Positions 33,693-44,722 of a DNA stretch of 64,000 nt are shown in pieces. The stretch lies in assembly GCF_003255815.1 (NCBI RefSeq), contig NC_037689.1, forward strand, positions 23,824,802 through 23,888,801, given 5' to 3'. This stretch comes from Theropithecus gelada (lineage: Eukaryota > Chordata > Mammalia > Primates > Cercopithecidae). Position numbers and translations under genes: made by a program. The first letter of the stretch is position 1. The number at the start of each line of letters is the position of its first letter. Under the pieces are notes generated by a model that had not been told where the DNA came from, did not search any database, and saw only the letters and a program-made list of their open reading frames with translations.

Positions 33693-33978
33693 TTTGAGAT
33701 GGAGTTTTGCTCTTGTTACCCAGGCTGGAGTGCAATGGCACAATCTCGGCTCACTGCAACCTCCGCCTCCTGGGTTCAAGCCATCCTCCTGCGTCAGCCT
33801 CTCGAGTAGCTGGGATTACTGGAGCCTGCCACCACGCCCGGCTAACTTTTTGTATTTTTAGTGGAGATGGGGTTTCACCATGTTGGCCAGGCTGGTCTCG
33901 ATCTCCTGACCTCAGGTGATCCACCCGCCTCAGCCTCCCAAAGTGCTGGGATTACAGGTGTGAGCCACTGCACCCACC
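33693..33978 (-). mobile_element. Alu, antisense
   Basis: gagatggagttttgctcttg to cactgcacccacc. Confidence 0.9.
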
Positions 33979-34044
33979 CCAATGTAGTTCTTACATATAT
34001 TGATTGATGTCTCATGTCTCCCTAAAACGTATAAAACCAAGCTG

Positions 34045-34347
34045 TGGCCAGACGCAGTGGCTCACGCCTGTAATCCCAGCACTTTGGGAGGCCAAGGTGG
34101 GCAGATCACAAGGTCAGGAGTTCGAGACCAGGCTGGCCAACATGGCAAAAACCCATCTCTACTAAAAAAAAAAATTAAAAAATTAACCAGGCATCGTAGC
34201 ATGTGCCTGTAGTCCCAGCTACTCAGGAGGCGAGGCAGGAGAATTGCTTGAACCTGGGAGGCGCAGGTTGCAGTGAGCTGAGATTGCGCCACTGCACTCC
34301 AGCCTGGGTGACAGAGTGACACTGTCTCAAAAACAACAACCACAAAA
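34045..34347 (+). mobile_element. Alu, full-length, sense
   Basis: ggccagacgcagtggctcac; aagctgtg repeats on both sides. Confidence 0.9.
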
Positions 34348-34674
34348 GCTGTGCCCCAACGACCTTGCACCCATGTCGTCAGGATTTCCTAAGGCTATGT
34401 CACAGGCGCCCGTCCTTAAATGCGGCAAAACAAACTTTCTAAATTAACTGACACCTGTCTCAAGTTTTCGGGGTTCGCAAAACCATCTATTTTGAATATC
34501 AGCATGATAATTATGTTAAATAAATAAAGATCAAAAAGCCTAAAAGAATGTTTAACACATTCCAAAGATTAAAAGAAAGACATCTGTCATTGTATGTGTT
34601 TCAGAAAACGCATCGGTGAAAATCCAATGCCTCTTACCAACAAAGGCTGTTCGTGAATAAGAATACAATATTGA
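34348..34674. other. intron sequence, no feature seen
   Basis: AT-rich DNA without recognised elements. Confidence 0.45.
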
Positions 34675-34676
34675 GG

Positions 34677-34952
34677 GTCAGGTGCGGTGGCTCACACCTG
34701 TCATCCCAGCACTTTGGGAGGCTGAGATGGGCAGATCACCAGGTCATGAGTTTGAGACCATCCTGGCTGATACGGTGAAACCCCATCTCTACTAAAAATA
34801 CAAAAAGTGAGCCGGGCGTGGTGACGCACACCTGTAGTCCCAGCCACTCGGGAGGCTAGGCAGGAGAATGGCGTGAACCCGGGAGGCGGAGCTTGCAGTG
34901 AGCTGAGATCACGCCACTGCACTCCAGACTGGGCGACGGAGCGAAACTCTGG
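34677..34952 (+). mobile_element. Alu (Y-like), sense, without poly-A tail
   Basis: gtcaggtgcggtggctcaca to gcgaaactct; the A-tail is missing and ggagaagatctggagaag follows directly. Confidence 0.88.
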
Positions 34953-35296
34953 AGAAGATCTGGAGAAGAAAAATGAGAATGCTTTCCCAAGGCAAACACA
35001 TAAAAGAAAACCAAGAAGATGAAAGCATGTATGCATACGCTGAGTAAACGTTGTATGCCTTTTCTCCCATTCATCTGCTTTTGCAAGTTGATTTTTCAGC
35101 AGATCTTCAGAGGGAATGACCCTCCATCTGTTTTCCTGTAACGCTGGCAACATTCCGAGAAGCCATCATTTCCACTGTGAAGAACACGGGGAGAATTGGC
35201 TGGACACCCAAAGGAAGGGCGTGCACATACACCTGTACATACCTTTTGGGAGGGCAACTTCACAACATGTAACTCAATCTTTAAAATCATAAATCT
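34953..35296. other. intron sequence, no feature seen
   Basis: No repeat or exon recognised. Confidence 0.45.
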
Positions 35297-35603
35297 CTTT
35301 TTTTTGGTTTTTTTGTTGCGACGGAGTCTCGTTCTGTCGCCCAGGCTGGAGTGCAGTGGCATGATCTTGGCTCACTGCAACCTCCACCTCCCGGGTTCAC
35401 ACCATTCTCCTGCCTCAGCCTCCCGAGTAGCTGGGACTGCAGGCACCCGCCACCACGCCCGGCTAATGTTTTTATTTTTATTTTTAGTAGAGACGGGGTT
35501 TCACCGTGTTAGCCGGGATGGTCTCGATCTCCTGACCTCGTGATCCCCCCGCCTCGGCCTCCCAAAGTGCTGGGATGACAGGCGTGAGCCACCGTGCCTG
35601 GCC
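35297..35603 (-). mobile_element. Alu (Y-like), antisense
   Basis: gcgacggagtctcgttctgt to accgtgcctggcc; ccgtgttagccgggatggtc. Confidence 0.9.
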
Positions 35604-35617
35604 CTTTTTGTGTGTTT

Positions 35618-35907
35618 CTTTTTTTGAGAAAGACTCTTGCTCTGTAGCCCACGCTGGAGTGCGGTGGCACGATCTTAGCTCACTGCAACCTCCGCCTCCC
35701 GGGTTCAAGTGATTCTCCTGCCTCAGCCTCCCGAGTAGCTGGGAATACAGGTGCCCGGCACCATGCCCGGCTCATTTTTGTATTTCCAGTACAGCTGGGG
35801 TTTCACTGTGTTGGCCAGGCCAGTCTCGAACTCCCGACTTCAAGTGAACCGCCCATCTTGACCTCCCAAAGTGCTGGGATCACAGGCGTGAGCCACCACA
35901 CCTGGTC
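35618..35907 (-). mobile_element. Alu, antisense
   Basis: gagaaagactcttgctctgt to accacacctggtc, about 15 bp after the previous Alu. Confidence 0.9.
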
Positions 35908-35965
35908 TATGAATATCTTTTACTAAAACCACTGCTTGAAATTGATATTAAGAAATGAAACCTTG

Positions 35966-36260
35966 GGCTGGGCACGATGGCTCACATCTGTAATCCCAGG
36001 GCTTTGGGAGCTCGAGGCGGGCAGATCATGAGGTCAGGAGATCGAGACCATCCTAACAAACACAGTGAAACCGCGTCTCTACTAAAAATACAAAAAATTA
36101 GCCAGGAGTGGTGGTGCATGCCTGTAGCCGCAGCTACTCGGGAGGCTGAGGCAGGAGAATCGCTGGAACCCAGGAGGTGGAGGTTGCAGTGAGTCAAGAT
36201 TGCGCCATTTCACTCCAGCCTGGGCAACAGAGTGAGACTCCATCTCAAAAAAAAAAAAAA
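35966..36260 (+). mobile_element. Alu, full-length, sense
   Basis: gggctgggcacgatggctca to an A14 tail. Confidence 0.9.
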
Positions 36261-36292
36261 TTAATTAAAAATTGAGTGAAAAAGTCTATTCT

Positions 36293-36379
36293 GGCTGGGT
36301 GCAGCGGGTCCCATCTGTAATCCCAGCAGCACCCTGGGAGGCGGAGGTGGGCACATCACCCGATCCCTTCAGGAGTTCG
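36293..36379 (+). mobile_element. Alu left-arm fragment joined to an LTR
   Basis: ggctgggtgcagcgggtccc to caggagttcg, where Alu sequence stops abruptly and LTR sequence begins. Confidence 0.8.
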
Positions 36380-36960
36380 AAAGGGTTCTTGGATCTTGTG
36401 GAAAGAACTCCAGGTGGGTCCACAGAGTAAAGTGAAAGCAAGTTTATTAGGAGAGTAGAGGAATAAAGAATGTGTACTCCATAGCCAGAGCAGCCCCGAG
36501 AGCTGCTGGTTGCCCATTTTTACGGTTATTTCTTGATGATCCGCTAACCAAGGGGTGGATTACTCATGAGTCTTCTGGGAAAGGGGTCACCAATTCCCGG
36601 AGCTGAAGGTCCATCCCCACTTTCACACCACGTCGTGGCATCTGCACACTGTTTCTTAGCAGCTAATGCATTAGAATTAGCGTATCACGACCAGAGAGGG
36701 TGCCCAGAGGTCACGCTCATCGCCATCTCGGTTTTGGCGGAATTTGCCGGCTTTCCCGCAACCTGCTTTATCAGCAGGGTCTCTGTGACCTGTGCCTTGT
36801 GCTGACGTCCTCTGTCATCCTGTGACTTGGAATTGCCTCACCCACCTGCAGGGAAGGCAGCCCAGCCGGTCTCAGCCGCATCTTACCCAGCCCCGATTCA
36901 ACATGGCAGAGTTGCTCTGGTTCCAATGCCTCTGAAACATTGAGGGGATCGTTTTCTGAG
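36380..36960 (-). mobile_element. class I ERV LTR, antisense, inverted relative of 30790-31342
   Basis: aagggttcttggatcttgtg, gtaaagtgaaagcaagttta, ccgagagctgctggttgccc and ggttatttcttgatgatcc are reverse complements of features of the 31-kb LTR. It is truncated at the Alu junction and also contains parts missing from that copy (tcccggagctg, gctaatgcattagaattag). Confidence 0.75.
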
Positions 36961-37370
36961 CCCCCACACTGTGATCTTAGCAACCGAGCAATGCTCCCGT
37001 CTTCGTGTAACCGGAGACAGAGGGGATCACACGGCTCTCGGGAAGCTCGCCCCGGGGGAATCGCAACCTGAGCTGAGATTTTCTGAGATGTCCCTTGCCC
37101 TTGTCCAAAAGGCATATTTGAATTGCTTGCATGAGGAGAAGTGACGCCCTCATTTAAGCCCTCCAGGGGCCCAGTTCTGCCTCCAGCCGCTGTCTCATCA
37201 CGCAGCCATGGGGAGCAGAAAGCCGCACGCCAGAATCTGACATTGGGCCTGGAAAAAATAAAGGTTCCTCTTCAAAGACTTTCCTCCCCATCTAATTAGG
37301 AATACATAGGAACTTCTCTGAGAAGCAAAATGTATTCCAAGACCTGCGCTCACGTTCGTAAGTATCCGCT
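36961..37370. other. intron sequence, no feature seen
   Basis: No repeat or exon recognised. Confidence 0.45.
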
Positions 37371-37374
37371 AGCC

Positions 37375-37960
37375 GTGATAAAGAAATCCATGTACTTTAT
37401 GTTCCGAGCTCCCACAACGTAGCCTAAATATCTGCCCTGGCATGCTTATGCTGGTCCAAGCAAGCATGAGGTCAGAGCTTGTTCCTCCTTCCTTATTTGG
37501 GTCTGTCTTTACTTTTCCCACCATTCCACAAGTGACTTCCTCCTTCCTTTGTTCTCCTCTGCCTTTGCCTCTTTTAACAAGTTCTAAGTTGCTGGCTGAT
37601 CCGGACAAATACGGAATGTGAGGGCCCGTTCCAGTCTACGGAAACCAGACACAGCGTAGGGTGGACGTGTCAGGTTATAAATGACCCTGTCTCCTTTGTT
37701 CGGTGTACCCTCATGGTCAAACTGCTATCGAGTGTACCCTTCCTGCAGAAAGTATAAAAATGGCCTTGCTGAGGAAATGAAATTTATGTTCAGGTGCTGT
37801 TTATTTATGGCACCGGGGAACAAGCATTTCAAACAGGCCTGAAGTCTATCCGATTTTATTTTCTGCTGGAAAACAAACCTCAGGTCTACTGCCTTAGAAA
37901 CAAATAAGGGCAGGTCAGCAAAGGGTGACAAGGGATTCCTTAGCCATGGAGACTTTGCAA
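37375..37960 (-). mobile_element. possible ERV LTR, antisense, family not identified
   Basis: On the minus strand: a gccataaataaacagcacct polyadenylation-like region near 37810, then tttatactttctgcagg and a purine-rich aggcaaaggcagaggagaac region. The order is not diagnostic. Confidence 0.3.
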
Positions 37961-38055
37961 AATAATAAACAATCGAAACATAACTTTTGGGGGGTTGGGT
38001 GGGGTAGGAGGGGACTGCAAAATGCTGACTACATAACAAAGAGATTGGAAGAACT

Positions 38056-38383
38056 GGCTGGGTGTGCTGGCTCACAACTGTCATCCCAGCACTTTGGGAG
38101 GCTGAGGCAGGTGGTCACCTGAGGTCACAAGTTCGAGACCAGCCTGGCCAACATGGCGAAACCCCGTCTCTACTGAAAATACAAAAATTAGCCGGGCGTG
38201 GTGGTGAGTGCCTGTCATCCCACCTACTCTGGAGGCTGAGGCAGGAGAATCGCTTGAACCCGGGAAGTGGAGGTTGCAGTGAGCTGAGATCGCGCCACTG
38301 CACTCCAGCCTGGGTGACAAGAGGAAAACTCTGTCTCAAAAAAATTAAAAAATTTAAAAAATAATAAAAAATAAATAAATAGA
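38056..38383 (+). mobile_element. Alu, full-length, sense
   Basis: Target duplication aagagattggaagaa (38039) and aagagactggaagaa (38389). Both arms carry gtcatccc. Confidence 0.92.
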
Positions 38384-38403
38384 AATTTAAGAGACTGGAA
38401 GAA

Positions 38404-39026
38404 GTAAGACAAGGAAATTGCGTAGTGCAGAGCTCAAGTCCCCTCTTTGATCCAAGATAAACTGCAAACCCCCAATTACTGTCCAGACACCTTTTTAAGG
38501 CAAAGTTCTCCAATCTCCTCACCCCGGAGGAAGAGGAGGGTCCAGGAAACAGGGAGTTATTAAGTGCAGGGAGGCAAGGACTGGCTTTCCTGCTGGCATG
38601 AGCGTCTTTTAAATATCACCTACAAGCATTTGGTTCTGGATCTCCAGGATCTGATTGATGGGTCAGAGGCATGGTTACTTGAAAAAGCAGAAAATGCACC
38701 ATCCAAAGGCAGATTGTTCCAGAGTAAATGGAAGGGTTGGTTCTGTAATTACGGTTTTACACAGCAGCGTGCGTGGAGAAGACACAACTAAGATTGTTTA
38801 AAAATACGGTGTGGGGGCGGGGGAAAGTCAATACATTTCTCTACGGGAGGTGAAGAAATAAATCCAAGAGGGGCACGTAGGTTCAGGAGACAGTCCCGGG
38901 GTGGGGGTTAGGGATGAAGAAATAGCCACACCAGAAATGGAAAAGCATGAAAGCAGATACACAGAACACACCCATTAAGGCTTGTAAACGAAACCCTAAG
39001 GACCCTGACAAAAGTTGTTGGTATTA
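38404..39026. other. unique-looking intron DNA
   Basis: No repeat or exon recognised; short G-rich runs near 38810 and 38900. Confidence 0.45.
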
Positions 39027-39333
39027 GGCCGGGTGTGGTGGCTCACGCACGTAATCTGAGCACTTAGGGAGACTAAGGCAGGCAGGTCCCTTGAGTACAG
39101 GAGTTCGAGACCAGCCTGGACAGTATAGTAAGACCTTACCTCTACAAAAACTACAAAACAGTAGCTGGGTGCGGTAAAGCACACCTGTGGTCCCAGCTAG
39201 TTGCAAGGGTGAGGTGGGAGAAAACCATTTGAGCCTGGGAGGCAGACACGGCAGTCAGCCAAGATGGCGCCACTGCACTCCAGCCTGGGCGAGACAGGGA
39301 GACGCTGTCCAAAACAACAAAACAAAACAAAAA
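39027..39333 (+). mobile_element. Alu (J-like), sense
   Basis: ggccgggtgtggtggctcac; diverged right arm; tail (aaaac)n. Confidence 0.88.
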
Positions 39334-39506
39334 TCATTCAATGAGCTTTCTTGTTGAAGAACAAACTGAAGGACAACCACTTGCTGCTAAATCTGGATCT
39401 TAAAAAAGGGTATTTGAGTTCTCCATTTCTCGCTGATTATATAAAGCATTACTGTCTTCTTGTTATTAAAAATCGTGAAGGCTGAACATACTTTGAGTGT
39501 TTATAA

Positions 39507-39765
39507 GACCGGGCGCGGTGGCTCACGCCTGTAATCCCAGCACTTTGGCAGGCTGAGGTGGGCGGATCACGAGGTCAGGAGATCGAGACCATCCTGGCTA
39601 ACACGGTGAAACCCTGTCTCTATCAAGAATACAAAAAATTAGCTGGACATGGTGGCAGGCGTGAACCTGGGAGGTGAAGATTGCAATGGGTCGAGATCGC
39701 GCCACTGCACCCCAGCCTGGGCGACAGAGTAAGACTCTGTCTCAAAAAACAACAACAAAAAAAAA
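39507..39765 (+). mobile_element. AluY with about 45-bp right-arm deletion
   Basis: ccgggcgcggtggctcacgc; catggtggcaggcgtgaacc skips the region that normally includes agctactcgggaggctgagg. Confidence 0.9.
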
Positions 39766-40334
39766 GGAACTTTGGAAGTTAGTGTGATGGATAATGTAGG
39801 ATGCATACGTGTCATACCTCGGTGCCCCAACAGCCAGTCTCGGTAGGCGGTGTCCTTTTATACGGATCAACAGGCAGTTTTTGCATTGATTATTTATCCA
39901 CTTTCACAGGTACTTGTGCAGAAGCAAAGATGATGGAGGTTTTCTGTTTTTTTTTAATGTTGACTGCCTATGTATTGCAACATATTTCAGTTGCAGGACA
40001 TCCATGCGTAATGAAATGGCCAATGCAATTACAGAAACTCAATCAACTGCTCATAACCTAGTTGACTGGAGCTATTTTTCCATTGCTCATTAAACCTGAT
40101 GATAATCCCTGTTTTAATGAGCAAGTACGGGTGGCATCCAACGCACTTGTAAGTATTATAACAATCCTTCATGTCTAAATTGAATTTTCCCTTTGACAGT
40201 ACAAACAACTCCATTACACTCTTTGTAGGATATCTACCTTTAATAGTCTTCATAACTATCACCTACATTTAATATCCTTGATAACAAGCCGCCCACCAGC
40301 AACTCAGAAAATACTGTGAACAAAGACAAGTCTC
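39766..40334. other. intron sequence, no feature seen
   Basis: AT-rich DNA; short ORFs without motifs. Confidence 0.45.
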
Positions 40335-40591
40335 TTTTCTTTTTGAGACGGAGTCTCGCTCTGTCACCAGGCTGGAGTGCAGTGATCGGGTTCAAGTGAT
40401 TCTCCTGCCTCAGTCTCCTGAGTGGCTGGGACTACAGGTGTGCACAACCATGCTCAGCTAATTTGTGTATTTTTAGTAGAGACAGGGTTTCACCATGTTG
40501 GCCAGGTTTGTCTTGATCTCCTGACTTCGTGATCTGCCCCCTTCGGCCTCCCAGAGTGCTGGGATTACCGGTGTGAACCATTGTGCCTGCC
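40335..40591 (-). mobile_element. Alu, antisense, about 40-bp internal deletion
   Basis: gtgcagtgatcgggttcaag joins normally distant parts. Confidence 0.88.
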
Positions 40592-40867
40592 TTTTTTTTT
40601 TTTTTTTTTTTTTTTTTGCGATGGAGTCTTGCTCTGTCGCCCAGGCTGGAGTGCAATAGCATGATCTTGGTTCACTGCAACTTCCGCCTCCCTGGTTCAA
40701 GCAATTCTCCTGCTTCAGCCTCCCAAGTAGCTGAGATTACAGGCATGTGCCACCATGCCTGGCTAATTTTTGTAATTTTAGTAGAGACGGGGTTTTGCCA
40801 TGTTGACCAGGCTGGTCTCGAACTCCTGACCTCAGGTGATCCACCCGCCTCAGCGTCCCAAAGTGCT
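40592..40867 (-). mobile_element. Alu, antisense, truncated at its 5' end
   Basis: Poly-T, gcgatggagtcttgctctgt; stops at cccaaagtgctt. Directly abuts the previous Alu. Confidence 0.88.
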
Positions 40868-41249
40868 TTCCACTGAAATTTATTTCACCACGGGGATGAT
40901 TCGGTACAGCCAAGTTGAGGAGACGGGCTCTCTCATGTGTAAAAACTCTCTTGGATTTTTGGAATACATTACAACGCTGTGATTTATTCCTTTACAAGAA
41001 CACTAATTTTCCAAGCCAGTAAATCAATCTTGGCAATTAACACTAATTACTGGCAATAATTATATCAGGCGAAAGCCAAGAATCACATCTTTCATACCAA
41101 AAAAAAAAAAAAAAAAAAGGCGGTGTATTTTAAATTCAAGTGGTTCTCACATTTTAGCATGCATCAGAATTCCCCAAAGACCGTCTGCTCGCCAACCCCT
41201 GCTCTCCAAAATTTGGGCTTAGCAGATCTGGAGGATGATCTGAGAACGT
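40868..41249. other. intron sequence, no feature seen
   Basis: AT-rich, with an A19 run at 41100. Confidence 0.45.
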
Positions 41250-41260
41250 GAGCATCTGCA

Positions 41261-41669
41261 TTTTCTTTTCTTTTTTCTTTTTTTGAGATAGAATCTTGCT
41301 TTGTAGCCCAGGCTGGAGTGCAGTGGCAGGATCTTGGCTCACTGCAACCTCTGCCTTTTGAGTCCCAGTTGAAGCAATTCTCCTGCCTCAGCTTCCTGAG
41401 TAGCTGGGATTACACGTGTGTGCCACCACGCCTGGCTAATTTTTGTATTTTTACAAAAATTTATTTTTTGTATTTTTGTAATTTTAGTTACAAATATTTT
41501 GTAATTTTAGTTACAAAATTTTAGTTAATTTTTGTATTTTTGTAATTTTAGTAGAGACGGGGTTTCACCGTGTTGGCCAGGCTGGTCTCAAACTCCCGAC
41601 CTCAGGTGATCCACCCGCCTCGGCCTCCCAAAGTGCTGGGATGACAGGTGTGAGCCACCGTGCCCAGCC
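41261..41669 (-). mobile_element. Alu, antisense, with an internal AT-rich expansion
   Basis: Target duplication gagcatctgcattt (41250) and aagcatctgcattt (41671). About 100 bp of extra sequence lies at 41440-41545. Confidence 0.92.
41440..41545 (+). repeat. tandem expansion of the Alu middle linker
   Basis: Repeats of ttttgtatttttgtaatttt and agttacaaatattttgtaat lie inside the Alu linker, with small inverted pieces (tttttacaaaaa). Confidence 0.85.
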
Positions 41670-41808
41670 CAAGCATCTGCATTTCAAACAAGATCCCTGC
41701 TGATACTGATTTTTCTGGTCTAGGAAAGAGTCGTGTAAAAGCCGCTTTTCAACTGTGTCATCCCTTTTGGTAAACATTAAACAAAAAGAATTAAAGGAAG
41801 CCTTGTTG

Positions 41809-42290
41809 GCCAGGCACAGTGGCTCACAGCTGTAATCCCAGCACTTTGGGAGGCTGAGGCAGGTGGATCACTTGAGGTCAGGAGTTCAAGACCAGCCTGG
41901 CCAACATGGTGAAACTCCGTCTCTACTGAAAATACAAAACAACAAGTTAGCCTGGCGTGGTGGCACATACCTATAATCCCAACTACTGGGGAGGCTGAGG
42001 CAGGAGAATTGCTTGAAACCGGGAGGTGGAGGTTGCAGTCAGCTGAGATCCTACTACTGCACTCTAGTCTGTGCAACAAGATACTAAAATTAGCCAGGCA
42101 TGGTGGCACGTGCCTAACATCTCAGCTACTTGGGAGGCTGAAGCAGGAGAATTGCTTGAACCCGGGAGGCGGACGTTGCAGTGGGCCAAGATCATGCCAC
42201 TGCACTCCAGTCCAGCCTGGGTGACAGAGCAAGACTCCATCTCAAAAAAAAAAAAAAAAAACAAGAACAAAAACAAAAACAAACAAAAAA
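41809..42290 (+). mobile_element. Alu with an extra right arm (trimeric Alu)
   Basis: A standard dimer from ggccaggcacagtggctcac to ctctagtctgtgcaac is followed without a break by a second right arm (agccaggcatggtggcacgt to the A-tail). Confidence 0.88.
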
Positions 42291-42476
42291 CAGTTAAAGG
42301 CTTGTTATTTGGTCTCCTAGAAGAAGACTCAAATAAAGAAAGTAGTTATCCCTACTTTTGGCGTGAGATTGTTTCCTGACAATCATTCCTAGTTTCATGA
42401 CAATTATCTGTCTCTGTAACCATCAAGATGTTGTGTGATATTGTAAACATTTTTGTTGTAGGAAATAAAAGCCTCT

Positions 42477-42950
42477 GGCTGGGTGCGGTGGCTCATACCT
42501 GGTAATCCCAGCACTTTGGGAGGCTGAGGTAGGTGGAGCATCTGAGGTCAGGAGTTCAAGACCAGTCTAGGCAACACAGCAAAACTCCATCTCTTTGCTA
42601 AAAATACAAAAATTAGCCAGGTGTGGTAGCGGACGCCTGTTATCCCAGCTACTCAGGTGGCTGAGGCAAGAGAATCACTTAAACCCGGGAGGTGGAGGTT
42701 GCAGTGAGCTGAGATGGTGCCACTGAACTCCAGTCTGGGCGATGGGTGTCTGTCCTTGTCCCCTCTTCTTATGAGGTGTCTCAGTCCATGTCAGGCTGCT
42801 ATCACAGAATACCACAGACTGGGTGGATTGTGTACCTCAGGTGATCAGCCTGCCTCAGCCTCCCAAAGTGCTGGGATTACAGGTGTGAGCCACCACACCT
42901 GGCCAGCAACCCTTTAATTGTATCACAGACATCCCGTCTCAAAAAATATA
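42477..42950 (+). mobile_element. Alu, sense, 3' end split by a composite insertion
   Basis: ggctgggtgcggtggctcat to ccagtctgggcgat (42742); the expected Alu end ccgtctcaaaaaa resumes at about 42931. Confidence 0.8.
42743..42930. other. composite insertion of at least two fragments in an Alu
   Basis: It contains an inverted 58-bp copy of 46404-46461 (at 42768-42825, two mismatches), then an antisense Alu 5' fragment (about 42830-42905), then agcaaccctttaattgtatc of unknown origin. Confidence 0.8.
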
Positions 42951-42984
42951 TATATGGAAGTATGTATGCACACATTATACATCC

Positions 42985-43200
42985 TCTTTTGCATACTTTT
43001 ACACTTGGTTATATTTATCTATCTTTCAACATATTCCTATATACAAGAAAAAAATAGCAAAGTATCAATGAATAGTTCTAGATCCTTGAGGAAGTGCTAC
43101 ACTGTCTTCCGCAATGGTCGAACTAGATTACACTCCCACCAACAGTGTAAAAGTGTTCCTATTTCTCCACATCCTCTCCAGCACCTGTTGTTCCCTGATC
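42985..43200 (-). mobile_element. L1 fragment, antisense (part 1)
   Basis: gaggaagtgctacactgtct, cactcccaccaacagtgtaa and cacatcctctccagcacctg are antisense L1 ORF2 3' sequence. Confidence 0.85.
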
Positions 43201-43497
43201 TTTTTTTTTTTTTTTGAGACGGAGTCTCGCTCTGTCGCTCAGGCTGGAGTGCAGTGGCACGATCTCAGCTCACTGCAAGCTCCGCCTCCCGGGTTCACGC
43301 CCCTCTCCTGCCTCAGCCTCCCGAGTAGCTGGGACTACAGGCACCCGTCACCTCACCCGGCTAGTTTTTTGTATTTTTAGTAAAGACGGGGTTTCACCAT
43401 GCTAGCCAGGATGGTCTTGATCTCCTGACCTCCTGATCCACCCGCCTCAGCCTCCCAAAGTGCTGGGATTCCAGGCGTGAGCCGCCGCGCCCGGCCT
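43201..43497 (-). mobile_element. AluY, antisense, inside L1
   Basis: gagacggagtctcgctctgt to cgccgcgcccggcc; flanked by gttccctga and gtttcctga. Confidence 0.92.
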
Positions 43498-43665
43498 GTT
43501 TCCTGAGTTTTTAATGATGGCCATTCTAACTGGCGTGAGATGGTATCTCACTGTGGTTTTGATTTGCATCTGCCCACTTTTTGATGGGGTTATACATTCT
43601 ACTATAAAGACACATGTACACATATGTTTATTGTGGCACTATTCACAGTAGTAAAGACTTGGCGT
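43498..43665 (-). mobile_element. L1 fragment, antisense (part 2)
   Basis: ttaatgatggccattctaac followed by tctcactgtggttttgattt continues the L1 across the Alu. Confidence 0.88.
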
Positions 43666-43794
43666 GCCCGGTCCTGCACACATTTTACGTGCTAAGATGT
43701 AAAGGGAGAAAACCCATGAAAGTAAGGAAGTGAAGTAACCCCCTCGCTCCCTAGAGATCTTACGCCATTACTCATGGCAGAGGTCCCAAAATCC

Positions 43795-44395
43795 CAAAGC
43801 TTCTGTATGGCTGGCCCTAGCATGGCTCAGAGAACGCATGTGGCTGGTCCTGGTGTGGCTCAGAGAACCCTCGTCGCTGGTCCTACTGTGGCTGAGAGAA
43901 ACCACGTGGCTGGTCCTAATGTGGCTCAGAGAACTCTCGTGGCTAGTCCTAGTGTGACTCACAGAAATCATATGCCTGGTCCTAGTGTGACTCAGAGAAC
44001 CCTTGTGGCTGGTCCTAGTGTGGCTCAGAATCCACGTGGCTGGTTCTAGTGTGGCTCAGGAAATCCATGTGGCTGAGAGAATCCATGTGGCTGACCCTAC
44101 TGTGGCTCAGAGAATCCATTTGGCTGCCCTTAGTGTGATTCAGAGAATCCACGTGGCTGGCCCTAGTATGGCTCAGAATCCACGTGGCTGGTTTTAGTGT
44201 GGCTCAGGGAATCCACGTGGCTGGTTTTAGTGTGGCTCAGGGAATCCATGGTGGCTGGTTCCAGTGTGGCTCAGAGAATCCATGTGGCTGACCCTAGTGT
44301 GGCTCAGAGAATCCACGTGTCTGCCCTTAGTACAACTCAGAGAATCCACAGTGGCTGGTCCTAGTGTGGCTCAGAGAATCCACACCGATGTTCCG
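43795..44395 (+). repeat. 33-bp minisatellite, about 17-18 copies
   Basis: The unit is gtggctggtcctagtgtggc plus tcagagaatccac. Some copies lack part of the unit. Because 33 is divisible by three, one frame stays open for 91 codons with an 11-residue repeat (AGPSVAQRTHV); nothing suggests it is translated. Confidence 0.92.
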
Positions 44396-44419
44396 GACAG
44401 AACTCGGTGAAACCAAAGC

Positions 44420-44600
44420 ATCTGCAGGGCCGCGCTGCCTCTGCAGGCTCTCGGGAAGGATCCTTGCTGCCTCTTGCAGATTCTGGTGTTTCTAGGCATC
44501 CCGTGGTTTATGGCTGCATCACCCAATCTCTGCTCAGGCACCGAGCCCAGCTCTGCCCCGAGAATGCAGCTAGGAGAGAGCTAGGAAATGGCATCTCATA
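44420..44600 (-). mobile_element. MaLR-like LTR fragment, antisense
   Basis: ggatccttgctgcctcttgc, ttctaggcatcccgtggttt and atggctgcatcaccc match the antisense LTR type seen at 47.6 kb. Confidence 0.5.
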
Positions 44601-44686
44601 CTCATGGTTTCTGAGCCTCTAGTCTAGGATTCATCTGACCACACCTGCTGGTTCCTGACTTGATCACTTTTGTTAGCTTCCTATGG

Positions 44687-44709
44687 TTTTGTGTGTGTGT
44701 GTGTGTGTG
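44687..44709 (+). repeat. (TG)n microsatellite
   Basis: tgtgtgtgtgtgtgtgtgtg run. Confidence 0.9.
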
Positions 44710-44722
44710 GTGTTGCTGTTTC

